Shown here piece by piece: positions 22,207 through 32,006 of a DNA stretch of 64,000 nucleotides. Source of the stretch: Symbiodinium natans (taxonomy: Eukaryota; Sar; Dinophyceae; Suessiales; Symbiodiniaceae); NCBI GenBank assembly GCA_905221605.1, contig CAJNDS010001458.1, positions 498,001-562,000 of the forward strand. The letters run 5' to 3'. The translations under genes and the position numbers were made by a program. Position 1 is the stretch's first letter. Every line of letters starts with the position of its first letter. The notes under the pieces were generated by a model, which saw only the letters and a program-made list of their open reading frames with translations, was not told the DNA's origin and ran no database searches.

Positions 22207-22274
22207 CTTACTGCTGGCACGTATGTCATCCTCGCTTTCAAAGTGGATGCCCGCCTCCTCATCAAAGCTTCCGA
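22207..22274 (-). CDS. Exon-like island, acidic peptide
   Basis: Minus strand: CCACAG border, then GSFDEEAGIHFESEDDIRAS and the donor-like GTGCGC. Telomere-type repeats flank it (22140-22190 and 22317-22372). No family recognised. Confidence 0.5.
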
Positions 22275-22316
22275 CTGTGGGCTTTCCCGGCCCGAAACCC
22301 TAACCCAAACTTACAG

Positions 22317-22372
22317 GTTTAGGGTTTAGGGTTTAGGGTTTAGGGTTTAGGGTTTAGGGTTTAGGGTTTAGG
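22317..22372. repeat. Telomere-type array, TTTAGGG x8
   Basis: Perfect units, followed by a poly-G run at 22401-22423. Confidence 0.95.
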
Positions 22373-22711
22373 AATATTTTGGGGCTTAGGCCCGGGGCCT
22401 GGGGGGGGGGGGGGGGGGGGGGGCGGAGGGACCCGTGGTCCAAGGTTGCGCTGGCCATGCCCACTCAGCTTGCATGATGCTCCATTCTCACTCTCAAATA
22501 CATGCATGCATACATGCATAGAACATTCCCATACCTGATGTGTATGTCGTACATGATATGATGTGAATACTCCAAATTATATTGTATACTTCAAATGTCA
22601 AGCTTGTGACACCTCCGCGAGCGCCACACCCTGGAAGCACGCTTGCCCAGACAACATGTCGCTGCGAACCCCTTTGAGACCCTGGGCCCAAGAGTAGCCG
22701 AGGAAGAAAAA

Positions 22712-22812
22712 AGGTACTATAGGGGCTGAATAATTAGCATAGGCGTTGGGGGGGTTATTATAGTACCATTATATGCACCCGGTTTAGTGAGGGGGGGTAC
22801 TATTATGCGTAG
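22712..22812. mobile_element. MITE-like element family F
   Basis: GGTACTATAGGGGCTGAATAAT at the left and GGGGGTACTATTATGCG at the right. Relatives at 43200-43422 and 52325-52435. Confidence 0.5.
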
Positions 22813-24160
22813 ATCCGGAAAACTTATAGGGGACCCCCCCCTTTGATGAGGGTGGTCCGCAATTATGCGATGTTGCCCCGGCTGGGGGTGCCGGTTAGGG
22901 AAAAAAGGGGCTCTGCCCTTGACAAAAGGAAGCTGAAGGCTGGTTTCTTTCGTCTACTAGTACTACTAGCTAGTACTACTACGACGACGACGACCCCAGC
23001 CCACATTATTCAGGATCCGCGAAAACCCCAAAATTGTTTGGGGGGGGGGGCAGTGCTGCGCACTAAACCGAGTCCAACATCAATCCTTTTTGGGCCAAAG
23101 GGCTTCTAAGGGACCCTAAACGCTTAAAAAAAAGGAATCAAGCCCTACTCTCGGTCCTAGGACCTGGGCCGTGCAAGAAGCCCCCCGTCCAAGCCCTGAG
23201 CGTCAACCCTAAACCCAATCACAAAGATGAACCACGGGGCAGAGTGAACACCCCAAACCCAAGAGCAACACCCCAATTGCCCCGAACCCTAAACAATGAA
23301 CCAACCACGGGAGGGGGAAGGAGGAGGTGTAAGCCTCCCACCCTAAACCCTTGAACTCTACACCCCTGAACCCTAGACCCCTGAACCCTTCAGCAACCTA
23401 CTTCGGGCTTGGGGCGTGTTGAGGGTGTAGAGGACTCCATGAGGAGGTTAGGGTTTGAGGGGTTTAGGGTTTAGGGCTAGGGTTTAGGGTTGAGGTCGCT
23501 GGCTGCTAGGGTTTAAGAGGGAGGGTCGAAGCTTAAGGAAGATACCTTCTTAACATAGGGATCCTTAATACGATTTGAGGCATATGGGGGTTTAGGGTTT
23601 AGGGTTTAGGGTTTAGAGATTAGGGTCGGAATTAGGGGTACCTTAATTGGGGTGTCCCCCTATTTACGTAAACCCCCTTACTTGTGGGGGGTATTCGGCT
23701 CTTTGGATGCGAGCTAAGGGGGATAAGGAAGGATCCCTGCAAGGGGCCCGTAATCTTATTCCCCTTTCTAATCCCTGTGTATACCTCACATAGCCCCTAC
23801 ATACCTAAGTAGCCCCTTGATTTTAGGTTGCGAGGTTTCTAGGGGTTCTATACCCTTAGGTTTTGGCGTCCCCTTTTTAAGGATCCCTAGAGGGAACATA
23901 AGGGCCTTTGTAGGGGTATATTAAGGGGAACCTTTAGGGGTACCTTAAGGGTAGGAGCCTTTCAGCCCCGAACCCCCCCCCCCCCCGGTTTCGTTCAAGG
24001 AGCATGCACCGGGGAAAGAGACGGGCCGACTCCACCTGACGAGGGTTCTGCACCAGAACCTCCTGAACTTTGAAGAGTTTGTGAAAATGAAGGTTCAACC
24101 CTAAACCCGCAACCCTAAACCCTCAACCCTCAACCCTACACCCTAAACCCTAAACCCTAA
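22813..24160. other. Mixed unassigned sequence
   Basis: Contains a family B fragment (about 23095-23160), short TTTAGGG tracts (23460-23490, 23588-23615), a trinucleotide run near 22970-22995, C runs near 23968 and a CCCTAAA array at 24096-24165. No supported gene. Confidence 0.5.
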
Positions 24161-24162
24161 AC

Positions 24163-24261
24163 CCTGGCAATTTCGTCCATAGACTCCCGAGCACACACTT
24201 CTCACGGTCAGCGACCGACCTCTGCACACAGGAGCCGGATTCACTTCGGTGCTCAGTTTGG
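24163..24261 (-). CDS. Exon-like island abutting a MITE end
   Basis: Minus strand: GTTAAGTAG border lying at the end of a family I element, then a 99-nt frame (KLSTEVNPAPVCRGRSLTV...GVYGRNCQ) and GTTTAG. No family recognised. Confidence 0.4.
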
Positions 24262-24380
24262 CTACTTAACCTTACTGGTTCTTATTAGGGCGGTGGGTGC
24301 CCTGTGACAATATCCCCTAAATATACCCCTTAAGGGGTTGTATAGGTTACCTAATTCCTTCAATTCCTACTAAGAACCAT
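24262..24380. mobile_element. MITE-like element family I
   Basis: TACTGGTTCTTATTAGGG at the left and CCTACTAAGAACCATAACC at the right, inverted. On the minus strand its end supplies the AG that precedes the exon-like island. Confidence 0.55.
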
Positions 24381-24589
24381 AACCTAACTGCTAATAGAAA
24401 GCGGCTATGATAGGGTACTACTGGTAATTACCAAAGTAGGATGTGCTTGGGATTGTTGGGTTTACGGGTAGAGCCCTTGAGTACTCCAGGCGCTGGCCAT
24501 ACTGCAAATTTGTTGGAAGCCTCATCTAGCATGGACATGTGTACGAATCAGTAAGCATGCGTCGCTTCAACATCTTCGGGACTACCCGG

Positions 24590-24730
24590 AACCCTAAACC
24601 CTCCGAAACCCTAAACCCCAAACCCTAAACCCTGAACCCTCTAAACCCTAAACCCTAAACCCGAAACCCTAAACCGCAAACCCTAAACCCTGAACCCTAA
24701 ACCCCAAACCCTTTACCCTAAACCCTAAAA
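24590..24730. repeat. Telomere-type array, degenerate CCCTAAA
   Basis: About 18 units with CCCCAAA, CCCTGAA and CCCGAAA variants. Confidence 0.9.
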
Positions 24731-24739
24731 CGCCTCCAG

Positions 24740-24802
24740 TGCCGTCACCGAGCTCTGCCGACGTGCCTCTCCGGCTGCGAGAGTTCGCATCTTGGAGACT
24801 CA
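24740..24802 (+). CDS. Exon-like island, unknown protein
   Basis: Plus strand: CTCCAG border, then PSPSSADVPLRLREFASWRL and a GTTTAG border. Another plus frame is also open, so moderate confidence only. Confidence 0.35.
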
Positions 24803-24998
24803 GTTTAGGGTTTAGGGTTTAGGGATTTAAAAAGCAGATAGGCCTTATGGTCTAGAGGGCTTTGAAGGTTTGGGGCTTTGGGGTTTTGAGTCTAAACCCC
24901 TAAACCCCTCAATCCCTCAAACCGGCAACCCCTACACCCCTAAACTCCTACCCCTAAGCAGCCCCTGCATCCGAGACCAACTGTGAGACCCCTAAAGA

Positions 24999-25258
24999 GC
25001 CCAATACCCCTCAATGACAGAACATTCCTTAAATCAGAATAAGGATCCCTGTATAAGTCAATGTATATTCCTGAAATAAGGAATATCCCTTAAGTAAGGG
25101 ATATTCTTTAATTAAGGTATTCTTTACTGTGATTAAGGTATATTTCCCTAGTTAAGGTATATTCCTTCCTTTATTTACGGTATGTTTCCTTAATTAAGGC
25201 ATATTCCCATAATTAAGGTATCTTCCTGAATTACGGTGTATTTCTTGATGAAGGGGTA
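24999..25258. mobile_element. Expanded family D element
   Basis: Begins with AAGAGCCCAATACCCC and consists of repeated TTAAGGTATATTCC / GGAATATNCCTTAA palindromic modules. It abuts a family A element at 25259. Confidence 0.55.
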
Positions 25259-25403
25259 TACTTGGAGGTTCATGGTACTGATAACCCAATGATATTTGTA
25301 CTTATAACCCACTTATAAGCCCCCTTAAGTGCCCTAACATGGTTATAATTGGGTTATAAGTACAGTTAGAATTGGGTGAATAAGTACAACGAACCTCCAA
25401 GTA
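25259..25403. mobile_element. MITE-like element family A
   Basis: Full-length ends TACTTGGAGGTTCATGGTAC and AACGAACCTCCAAGTA with the conserved CCTTAAGTGCCCTAACATGG core. Confidence 0.8.
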
Positions 25404-25506
25404 CAAACCCCTAGACCCCTATAGACCCCTATAGACCCCTAAACGCTAAACCCTAGACCCTAAACCCCATACCCTAGACCATATAGACCCTAGACCCGCA
25501 ACCCAT

Positions 25507-25546
25507 CAACCTCCAAGACCCTAAACCCTAAACCCTAAACCCTAAA
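25507..25546. repeat. Telomere-type array, CCCTAAA orientation
   Basis: Five to six units immediately left of the island 25548-25646. Confidence 0.9.
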
Positions 25547-25547
25547 C

Positions 25548-25646
25548 CCAGGAGGGGCTCTCTGCACTGTGAGTCTGACCCTGCCGATCGCCGGGAAAAG
25601 GCTGCGAGGGCATGGACTTGGTGAAGCCCCTGCCATGCCAGAAGAA
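25548..25646 (-). CDS. Exon-like island, unknown protein
   Basis: Minus strand: CCTCAG border, exactly 33 codons (FFWHGRGFTKSMPSQPFPGD...HSAESPSW), then GTTTAG. Third positions are overwhelmingly G/C. CCCTAAA precedes and TTTAGGG follows on its own strand. Other frames are open too, but with weaker codon usage. Confidence 0.45.
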
Positions 25647-25653
25647 CTGAGGT

Positions 25654-25800
25654 TAGGGTTTAGGGTTTAGGGTTTAGGGTTTAGGGTTTAGGGTTTAGGG
25701 TTTAGGGTTTAGGGTTTAGGGTTTAGGGTTTAGGGTTTAGGGTTTAGGGTTTAGGGTTTAGGGTTTAGGGTTTAGGGTTTGGGGTTTGGGGTTTAGGGTT
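25654..25800. repeat. Telomere-type array, TTTAGGG x~20
   Basis: Nearly perfect units for about 135 bp, then TTTGGGG variants. Confidence 0.97.
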
Positions 25801-26199
25801 TGGGGTTGAGGGCTTGGGGTTCCTGGGGTGTATAGGGTTTATGGGATTTATAGGGTTCATAGGGTTTAGGGCTGGGATTTGGGGACTTCAGGATCTTTGA
25901 AAGGTAGGCATTCCGAAATAGGCGCTGAGCTCCTTGGACACGCATCCGCTTGCAGACTGAGTCTGATTCCTATAAACCCTGAGTTCGCAACAGCCTACTT
26001 GGTTGCTCTTTAACCCCAATAAAAGTTGAACTTTTAGCTCCCTTGACATGAAATTAGCGGAACCCTAAAGTGATAAAGTGATAAAGTTGTAGTAAAGTCC
26101 CACCTAGCCTACGTCACACTCTCTGACAGGGAAGCTGCATCAGCTCCTGAGTAGATGTTCCTGTGTAACAGGAAAACCGGCTACTCCAGGCAAAGCCCT

Positions 26200-26440
26200 C
26201 AACCCTAAACCCCCCAACCCCCCAGACCCCCCAGACCCCCCAGACCCCCCAGACCCCTCAGAGCCCCCAGACCCCCTAATCCCCACACCCCAAACCCCAA
26301 ACCCGAAACCCCAAACCTTAAACCCCAAACCCTAAACTCCAAAACCTAAACCCTAAATCCTAAACCCCAAACCCTAAATCCTAAACCCTAAACTCCAAAA
26401 CCTAAACCCTAAATCCTAAACCCCAAACCCTAAACCCCAA
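26200..26440. repeat. CCCCCCAGA-type repeat and degenerate CCCTAAA array
   Basis: 26215-26275 is a short tandem of ACCCCCCAG-like units. 26290-26440 is CCCTAAA/CCCCAAA/CCTAAAT mix with a duplicated ~80-bp segment (CCAAACCCTAAATCC...). Confidence 0.85.
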
Positions 26441-26441
26441 G

Positions 26442-26541
26442 CCGCTCGAACCGCAGCCTGCTCAAGACCCGGGAGAATCCCTTGGAGAAGGTTCGCGACT
26501 TCATCGGCCTGGCGATCCCCAAGAAGTGGAATTCAGGATGA
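26442..26541 (+). CDS. Exon-like island, possible terminal exon
   Basis: Plus strand: CCCCAAG border, then SLLKTRENPLEKVRDFIGLA and IPKKWNSG followed by TGA. Codon third positions are almost all G/C, giving a strong strand signal. No family recognised. Confidence 0.5.
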
Positions 26542-26579
26542 AGGTTTCGGGTCTACCTGAAGGCCCTAGGTTTAGGCAT

Positions 26580-26875
26580 AGGGTTTAGGGTTTAGGGTTT
26601 AGGGTTTAGGGTTTAGGGTTTAGGGTTTAGGGCTTAGGGTTTTCGGGTTTAGGGTTTAGGGTTTAGGGGTCTAATGCAGGTGCTCTGTGGGCTCGCTTTC
26701 TGGAAGTCTGGCAGAAGACCCTAGAATGGTGCGACACTGGAGCCTTTCGGTAGGGGTTTCGGGTGTAGGGTCTCGGGGTGAGGATGTATCGGGCTCAGGG
26801 GCCAGGGCTTGCAATACTTTGTGGGGTTTAGGGTTTAGGGTTTAGGGTTTAGGGTTTAGGGTGGTTTAGGGGTTG
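26580..26875. repeat. Telomere-type arrays, TTTAGGG orientation
   Basis: Arrays at 26580-26670 and 26825-26875. Unassigned sequence between them and on to 27090. Confidence 0.9.
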
Positions 26876-27091
26876 GGTTTGTATAGGGTCTAGGGCGCAC
26901 AGCTTAGGGTCTAGGAATTGTGGGTTTAGGACTTCATTGGGATCTACAATTCGGTTGATAGGGCCTAGGGTTTAGGAAGTTTAGGACTTCTATTAGGGGC
27001 GACAGGGCTTCGGAAAGTCTAGCGTTTAGGGTTTCACGCAGGGTTTGGTGAATCCACCCCCCCCGAACCTCACGAAGGTCAGAAAAATCTC

Positions 27092-27165
27092 AGAGAGCCC
27101 AATATCCCCTTAACTAAGGAACACACCATAAATTGTCCAAACCCTAAACCCCAACCCTAAACCCG
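27092..27165. mobile_element. Truncated family D element joined to telomere repeat
   Basis: CAGAGAGCCCAATATCCC...TAAGGAACACACCATAAATTGT then an abrupt switch to CCCTAAA units at about 27130, where intact copies continue with GGGATCCTTAG. Confidence 0.6.
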
Positions 27166-27260
27166 CTCATATGAGGGAACTGAGGTTTGTAGGGTTTAGG
27201 GCTTAGGGATCAGCATCCTCAACCCTCTACCAGCTCCTCCCTCCCTCCCCCCTTTCCGAC

Positions 27261-27351
27261 CCTAAACCCTAAACCCTAAACCCTAAACCCTAAACCCTAA
27301 ACCCTAAACCCTAAACCCTAAACCCTAAACCCTAAACCCTAAACCCTAAAC
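27261..27351. repeat. Telomere-type array, CCCTAAA x~13
   Basis: Perfect units directly left of the island 27352-27421. Confidence 0.97.
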
Positions 27352-27421
27352 CGCCCTTTCCGACCTGCTTGTCGTCACAAAGTTTGCCATGACTTCCTCC
27401 CGAAGTGACTCGGGCACCATC
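27352..27421 (-). CDS. Exon-like island, unknown protein
   Basis: Minus strand: CACGCAG border, then DGARVTSGGSHGKLCDDKQ and a GTTTAG border into the array (an internal CAG|GTCGG is an alternative end). Upstream lies the end of a family D element. Confidence 0.4.
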
Positions 27422-27440
27422 CTGCGTGCAGGGCATTTGC

Positions 27441-27613
27441 CCAGAGAGCCCAACACCCCTGAATTAAGGAATATATCTCAAATTATAAAAGGTTTAGGGT
27501 TTAGGGTTTAGGGTTTCGGGTTTAGGGTTTAGGGTTTAGGGTTTAGGGTTTAGTTCCTTAGTATGATTTAAGGAATCTTCCTTGACTAAGGGGTCTTGGG
27601 CTCTTTCTTTGGG
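27441..27613. mobile_element. Family D element split by a telomere-type array
   Basis: Left part CCAGAGAGCCCAACACCCC...AAATTATAAAA and right part TTCCTTAGTATGATTTAAGG...TTGGGCTCTTTC match the intact copy at 56517-56627. Between them (about 27491-27552) are TTTAGGG units where the intact copy has only GGGATC. Confidence 0.8.
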
Positions 27614-27666
27614 TGGGTCTACAACTCATGGGCCGCCAGAGGGTTTTGGGGGGCTGGTGCTGCCTG

Positions 27667-27830
27667 GGTTTAGGGTTTAGGGTTTAGGGTTTAGGGTTTA
27701 GGGTTTAGGGTTTAGGGTTTAGGGTTTAGGGTTTAGGGTTTAGGGCTAACCCAGACAGAGCCCAATACCCCTTACGGTAAAAAGTTTCCTACATATCATG
27801 TAAGGAATAATGCTTAGTATCCAAGGGGGA
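27667..27830. repeat. TTTAGGG array joined to a family D fragment
   Basis: About 11 TTTAGGG units (27667-27747), then a family D fragment (CAGAGCCCAATACCCC..., 27750-27830) that ends in CCCTAAA units. Confidence 0.85.
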
Positions 27831-27946
27831 ACCCCTAAACCCTAAACCCTTACAGCGTTGCAGCCTTTGCAGCCGTTTATGCCTGTACATCATCGGCCAT
27901 TCCGCGCCCGGAGACCTGGTTCTCAAGGTTCCTCCTCTGAACTACC

Positions 27947-28195
27947 CAGCGAGCCCATAAGGAATATATCCAGAATATTCAAGGTATATTCTCTACCGTA
28001 AATCCTAAGGTATATTGAATATACCTTAGGATTTACGGTAGAGAATATACCTTGACTATTCTGGATCCCTTTCTTATCTAACTGATTTTCAGGATCAACC
28101 ATTTAAGGTCTATGCCTGTTGAAGGGGTATTGGTAGGATCCCTTTGTTGTTTAAGGTATACTCCTTGATTCAGGGTTTTTTTGGGCTTTTGGGGT
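27947..28195. mobile_element. Family D-related element with a 99-bp palindrome
   Basis: Starts CCAGCGAGCCCATAAGG and ends near GGGCTTTTGGGG. The segment 27968-28066 is an almost perfect inverted repeat centred on 28017 (AAGGTATATT-G-AATATACCTT at the centre). Confidence 0.8.
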
Positions 28196-28376
28196 AGGTA
28201 TGCCAGCTCGCACGCAATCTGTGCAAGAACTATTTTGAGCCTCTAACCTCGGCAACCCTAGAGCGCAGAATTCAGCGTCCAATGCGTTGCCTTAACTAAG
28301 CAGTACACTTGCTTTCCACACTTTCGGGGCATCCCTCAGCCCAAGCCCTATGAAGCCCTAACTAAGAACTCAGAAC

Positions 28377-28430
28377 CCTAAACCCTGAACCCTAAACCCT
28401 AAACCCTAAACCTAAACCCTAAACCCTAAA
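28377..28430. repeat. Telomere-type array, CCCTAAA orientation
   Basis: About 7 units. Further CCCTAAA arrays at 28860-28961 and 29024-29088 and a TTTAGGG array at 28535-28562 lie between the exons of the minus-strand gene model. Confidence 0.95.
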
Positions 28431-28431
28431 C

Positions 28432-29012
28432 CCGTCCTGCTTGTCATACCTCTGTTCAAGGTGGCACCGCTCGGGAGCGCCTGCGAACCTGTCAGGTGTC
28501 AGAGATAGAGTTTGGGTTTAGGCTACACCCGAAGGGTTTAGGGTTTCGGGTTTAGGGTTTAGGAAAAGCAGAACCCACACTTTGCGTCAAAGCCACCAGT
28601 CGAGGCTGTAGGATCCCGGTACTTCTCCTTGGGCTGGTCGAAGCGCCTGACAAGGTTCAGAGCTTCCGGGCTCTAGGGGTTTAGGGTTTAGGGCAACAGG
28701 GGTTTAGGGTTTAGGGCACAGGGTTTAGGGTTGAACGGTTTTTGGCATCGGGTTTGAGGCTTAGTGCTTTTTGTTTTTTGCGTTATCATTTGTTTCCGGC
28801 TTCCCAATGCTCCAACAAGTCCAAGTCCAAGACGTTCATCGCACTCCTTCTTCCTAAACCCTAAACCCCTATAGAGCCTAAACTCTAAACCCTAAACCCT
28901 AAACCCTAAAACCCTAAACCCTAAACCCTAAACCCGAAACCCTAAACCCTAAACCCTAAACCTCACAGTCCTCCTCCGCGACTGTAATGCAGGCAGCTCC
29001 CGGAATGCCACC
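28432..29012 (-). CDS. Candidate multi-exon gene, unknown protein
   Basis: Three minus-strand exons join in phase. Exon a is 29012-28962 (after TTCAG; VAFRELPALQSRRRTV, ends GAG|GTTTAG). Exon b is 28670-28581 (after TAGAG; PEALNLVRRFDQPKEKYRDP...GGFDA, ends |GTGTGG). Exon c is 28488-28432 (after TGACAG; FAGAPERCHLEQRYDKQDG, ends |GTTTAG). The joins create Ser (AG+C) and Lys (AA+G). The a-b intron starts with GTTTAGG from CCCTAAA on the plus strand; the b-c intron is 92 nt with CCCTAAA before its acceptor. A minus frame at about 28245-28340 could hold the last exon. The protein looks globular and charged; I do not recognise the family. Confidence 0.5.
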
Positions 29013-29088
29013 CTGAACCTTACACCCTAAACCCTAAACCCTAAACCCTAAACCCTAAACCCTAAGCCCTAAACCCTAAACCCTAAAC

Positions 29089-29137
29089 CCGTCCCAGAAA
29101 GTGAGCAGCGAAGCGTAAGAAACTCTACGCCAAAGGC
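29089..29137 (-). CDS. Exon-like island, unknown protein
   Basis: Minus strand: ACTCAG border, then AFGVEFLTLRCSLSGT and a GTTTAG border. It lies just upstream of the 29012 exon but its phase does not join directly, so either an exon is missing or the models differ. Confidence 0.45.
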
Positions 29138-29167
29138 CTGAGTCATGCAGAGCGGATACCTAAACCC

Positions 29168-29345
29168 TACTTGAAGGTTCATGTTACTCATGAGTTTAGG
29201 GTTGAAGGTTTAGGGTTTAGGGACTGTACTTATAACCTAGTTGCAAGGGACTGTACTCATAACCTAGTTGCAAGCATGTTAGGGTACTTAAGGGTTCTCA
29301 AGTGCACTTGTAATTGGGCTAGAAGCTTCAAGGAAGCACCAACAT
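29168..29345. mobile_element. Degenerate family A element with internal telomere repeats
   Basis: Left end TACTTGAAGGTTCATG is interrupted by TTTAGGG units at about 29192-29221. Then a tandem duplication of GGGACTGTACTTATAACC (two copies) and the GTTAGGGTACTTAAGGG core. The right end is eroded. Confidence 0.6.
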
Positions 29346-29400
29346 TTGGGGCTCAGGATCAGATTGTGTCATGTTGAGGAGCCAGGACTTCATGATCTAG

Positions 29401-29480
29401 CATGAAACATGGCCCTAAACCCTACATAAACCCTAAACCCTAAACCCTAAACCCTAAAACCCTAAACCCCAAACCCCAAA
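29401..29480. repeat. Telomere-type array, CCCTAAA/CCCCAAA
   Basis: About 9 mixed units left of the island 29489-29592. Confidence 0.9.
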
Positions 29481-29488
29481 CGCTAAAC

Positions 29489-29592
29489 CATTGTTATCGG
29501 AAAGGCAGTACAGTAAAGACCTGGAAGGCACGGGTCTTGCTGCTGGGAGTGCAGGAGGTCAGGGTCCGTGATGGAGGACATGCCGAGCCATT
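29489..29592 (-). CDS. Exon-like island, unknown protein
   Basis: Minus strand frame WLGMSSITDPDLLHSQQQDP...LYCTAFPITM ending at ATG|GTTTAG. No AG lies right at the 5' side, so the start is uncertain. High third-position GC. Confidence 0.45.
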
Positions 29593-29699
29593 GTATTTAG
29601 GGTTCAGGGTTTAGGGTTTAGGGTTTCAGCCCGCCTGGCCCCGAACCAGTGCGCAGCAAAGAGGAGCCTCAGCAAGCAGTCTGAGTTTCATGGATTCCC

Positions 29700-30360
29700 G
29701 TTTAGGGTTTAGGGTTTAGGGTTTCGGGTTTAGGGTCTAGGGTTTAGGGTTTAGGGTCTAGGGTTTAGGGTTAGGGGTTCCTCTAGGTTCCCCCCCATAA
29801 TTAAGGCTATTTAGGGCTAACTAAGCCGAATTAAGGCTTTTTTGTAAGGGGGCAACCTAGCGGTAAGTTAGGAGTTTGCAGACTCCTGCACTAATCCCAT
29901 CCCCCTAATAATAAACCTTCCCCCTACCCCCTAAGATTAAATACCCCCCCCCCCCCCCCGCCCCCATTATACTACAACATAACTCGGAGCGGACGGTGCA
30001 TCACGACCATAGGGCCCGGACACTAATTATTATTCCCCAATGTGTGACTCGTTGCCTGCCTTCCCAATTATGTTCGTTCAGAACTGGGCCACATTCGGGG
30101 TGCTCGTTTTTTGGTCAATTTTTGAGCCTGCGTGTTACAACCGGATCTTTATAAGCCCTGAGGCCTAGCACGGCAATTGGCCCCGGCAGGCCCCGGCCGA
30201 GGCGGCGTTCGGGTTTAGGGTTTAGGGTGTAGGGCATAGGGCATAGGGTTTAGGCTTTAGGCTTTAGGGTTTGCTGCGAAATGGCGCACAAGCTGTGAAG
30301 GTTGGGAGGCAGACTCGCTTCGAAAGCTGCGTGAAATGCGAAGAGTAGCCATGGCCCGAT
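29700..30360. other. TTTAGGG array and unassigned sequence
   Basis: TTTAGGG/TCTAGGG units at 29700-29772, a C run at 29945-29959, and TTTAGGG-like units at 30208-30275. No gene supported. Confidence 0.6.
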
Positions 30361-30447
30361 AGACACTTTTATTTGACAAACCCGAAACCCACGCTAAACC
30401 CTAAACCCTAAACCCTGAGTCTAGGGCCCAGTTCAAGGTTCACGACA

Positions 30448-30545
30448 GCAAGGGGTCCCAAATATAGATCCCCAAATAGTAGGATCCCCTTGTAGTAAGG
30501 ACCCCAAACAAGGTACCCAACTCATTTCAGAAACCCCCCATCATT
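30448..30545. mobile_element. MITE-like family J element
   Basis: GGGGTCCCAAATATAGATCCC at the left; TTTCAGAAACCCCCCATCATT at the right; internal GGATCCCCTTGTAGTAAGGA. Confidence 0.5.
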
Positions 30546-30559
30546 TAGGGGGTGTGTCG

Positions 30560-31760
30560 AGCTTAGTGCCAGGCGTGTCCGAGGCCATCTGAGATGTAAC
30601 CGATCTGTCCATGCGGGGGCGGTTGCCGACTCCCGCACTCCCCGTTCCATTGCTCTCCATTGCAACAGAGGTTGAGGGTTTTAGGGACGAGGGTTTAGGG
30701 AAGCCTATGCCTCTCTATCTACGGTGAAGCTAGGCTTTCAGGGGGTTTAGGGTTTAGGGTTTAGGGTTTAGGGTTTAGGTAGAACCTTGCCTTCATTGGA
30801 CTGTGGCTGGCTAAGAGGTGGGCTTGGTATTCAGATACTGCGCTTGAGCTACCACCTCGGCGAGCAGACCCTAAACCTTAAACCCTAAACCCTAAACCCT
30901 ACATCCTGAACCCTAAACGGCCCTACTTCGCAACCTTCGATTCTTGGGTTTAGAGGCTTATGGCCGTTTAGGGTTTAGGGGTTTTGGGTGTAGAGGTTTA
31001 GGCCCTAGGGTTGAGGGTTCAGGGGTCCAGAGGTTTCGGGGTTCATAGGCGGTTCAGGGGTCTAGTCTTAAGGGTGCGGCGCACGCGGTGCACACTGCAA
31101 ACTCTTCTGACATTGATTCCGACTTCTTGTCTACGAGCAGCTACTTCTTCGGCCACCAAGAACAAACCAAACTGGCCCTAAAGCGGATCCTAAAGCTTAA
31201 GTCCTAGTGGTTAAAGGGCCCTAACCCGCCCCCCCCCACCCCCCCCGTCCCTCCCCCCCGCCCCCAAGCCTCCACTCCACTCCAATCCACTCCACGCCAC
31301 CCCACTCAGCCCCACTCCACGCCACTGCCAGAACCCTAGCACACTCAACCCGAAACCCTAAACAAAAAGCACCCCATTTTCCGTCGCTCCCAAGCAACTC
31401 AGCGGCGCCCCCAGGTGGTTGCGCACCAATTTAACGGTACCCTACACCCTAAACCGCTAACTTAAATCCTACACCCTGATCCTAAACCCTAAACCCTCAA
31501 CCCTAAACCCTCAACACTAAACCGTGAACCCTAAGCCAGACACCCTAAACCCTAACCCCAGTTAGGAAGCCTACGTTTGGTTCATTTATGTGTCGGGTTA
31601 AGGGGTTTAGGGGTTTAGGATTAGGGACATAAGGTTTAGGGTTTTAGGGTTTAGGGTTTACTAAGCCAACAGGGCTTCCAAGTATTGGGCTCCTTGGCAA
31701 GTGTACCCTAAACCCTAAACCCTAGACCCTAAACCCTAAACCCTCTTTCCAAGATTTTCC
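30560..31760. other. No supported gene; short repeats
   Basis: TTTAGGG array 30737-30778, CCCTAAA units 30871-30910 and 31690-31743, degenerate telomere motifs 31440-31560, and a CCACTCCACTCC-type short repeat 31267-31330. Confidence 0.6.
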
Positions 31761-31781
31761 AAGTACTCAGAACCTACTTAC

Positions 31782-32006
31782 GAAGTCCCGCGCTGCTCCG
31801 AGAAGGAGCTACAAGGGCTCCCAGGCTTTTGAGATTGCAGGGTTTAGGGTTTAGGGTTTAGGGTTTAGGGTTTAGGGTTTAGGAACTATAAACACTAAAC
31901 CCGCCTGAGCTCATGCCACTGCATGGTACTGGTGGCACTCACACCGTACAGGGGAACAGGGTTCCACTCTCGGAAGAGGGTCCCCTCTTTGATGTCAGGG
32001 CTGTGG
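31782..32006 (-). CDS. Candidate two-exon gene fragment, unknown protein
   Basis: Exon a is 32006-31901 (after ACGCAG; HSPDIKEGTLFREWNPVPLY...TSTMQWHELRR, ends |GTTTAG). Exon b is 31825-31782 (after CAAAAG; PGSPCSSFSEQRGT, ends |GTAAGT, a textbook donor). The phases join (0 to 0). The 75-nt intron begins GTTTAG and contains a CCCTAAA array (plus-strand TTTAGGG 31841-31884) just before its acceptor. Family unknown. Confidence 0.55.

Noticed and set aside
28581-28670. Resemblance of LVRRFDQPKEKYRDP to the RFE.P....RWD segment of KTI12/PSTK-type proteins
   Set aside because: Too short and without the P-loop or other family motifs nearby; I keep the product as unknown.
30825-30875. tRNA-like sequence on minus (GGTGGTAGCTCAAGCGCAG)
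   Set aside because: It recalls a D-arm, but no T-arm GTTCRANYC or acceptor stem can be paired.
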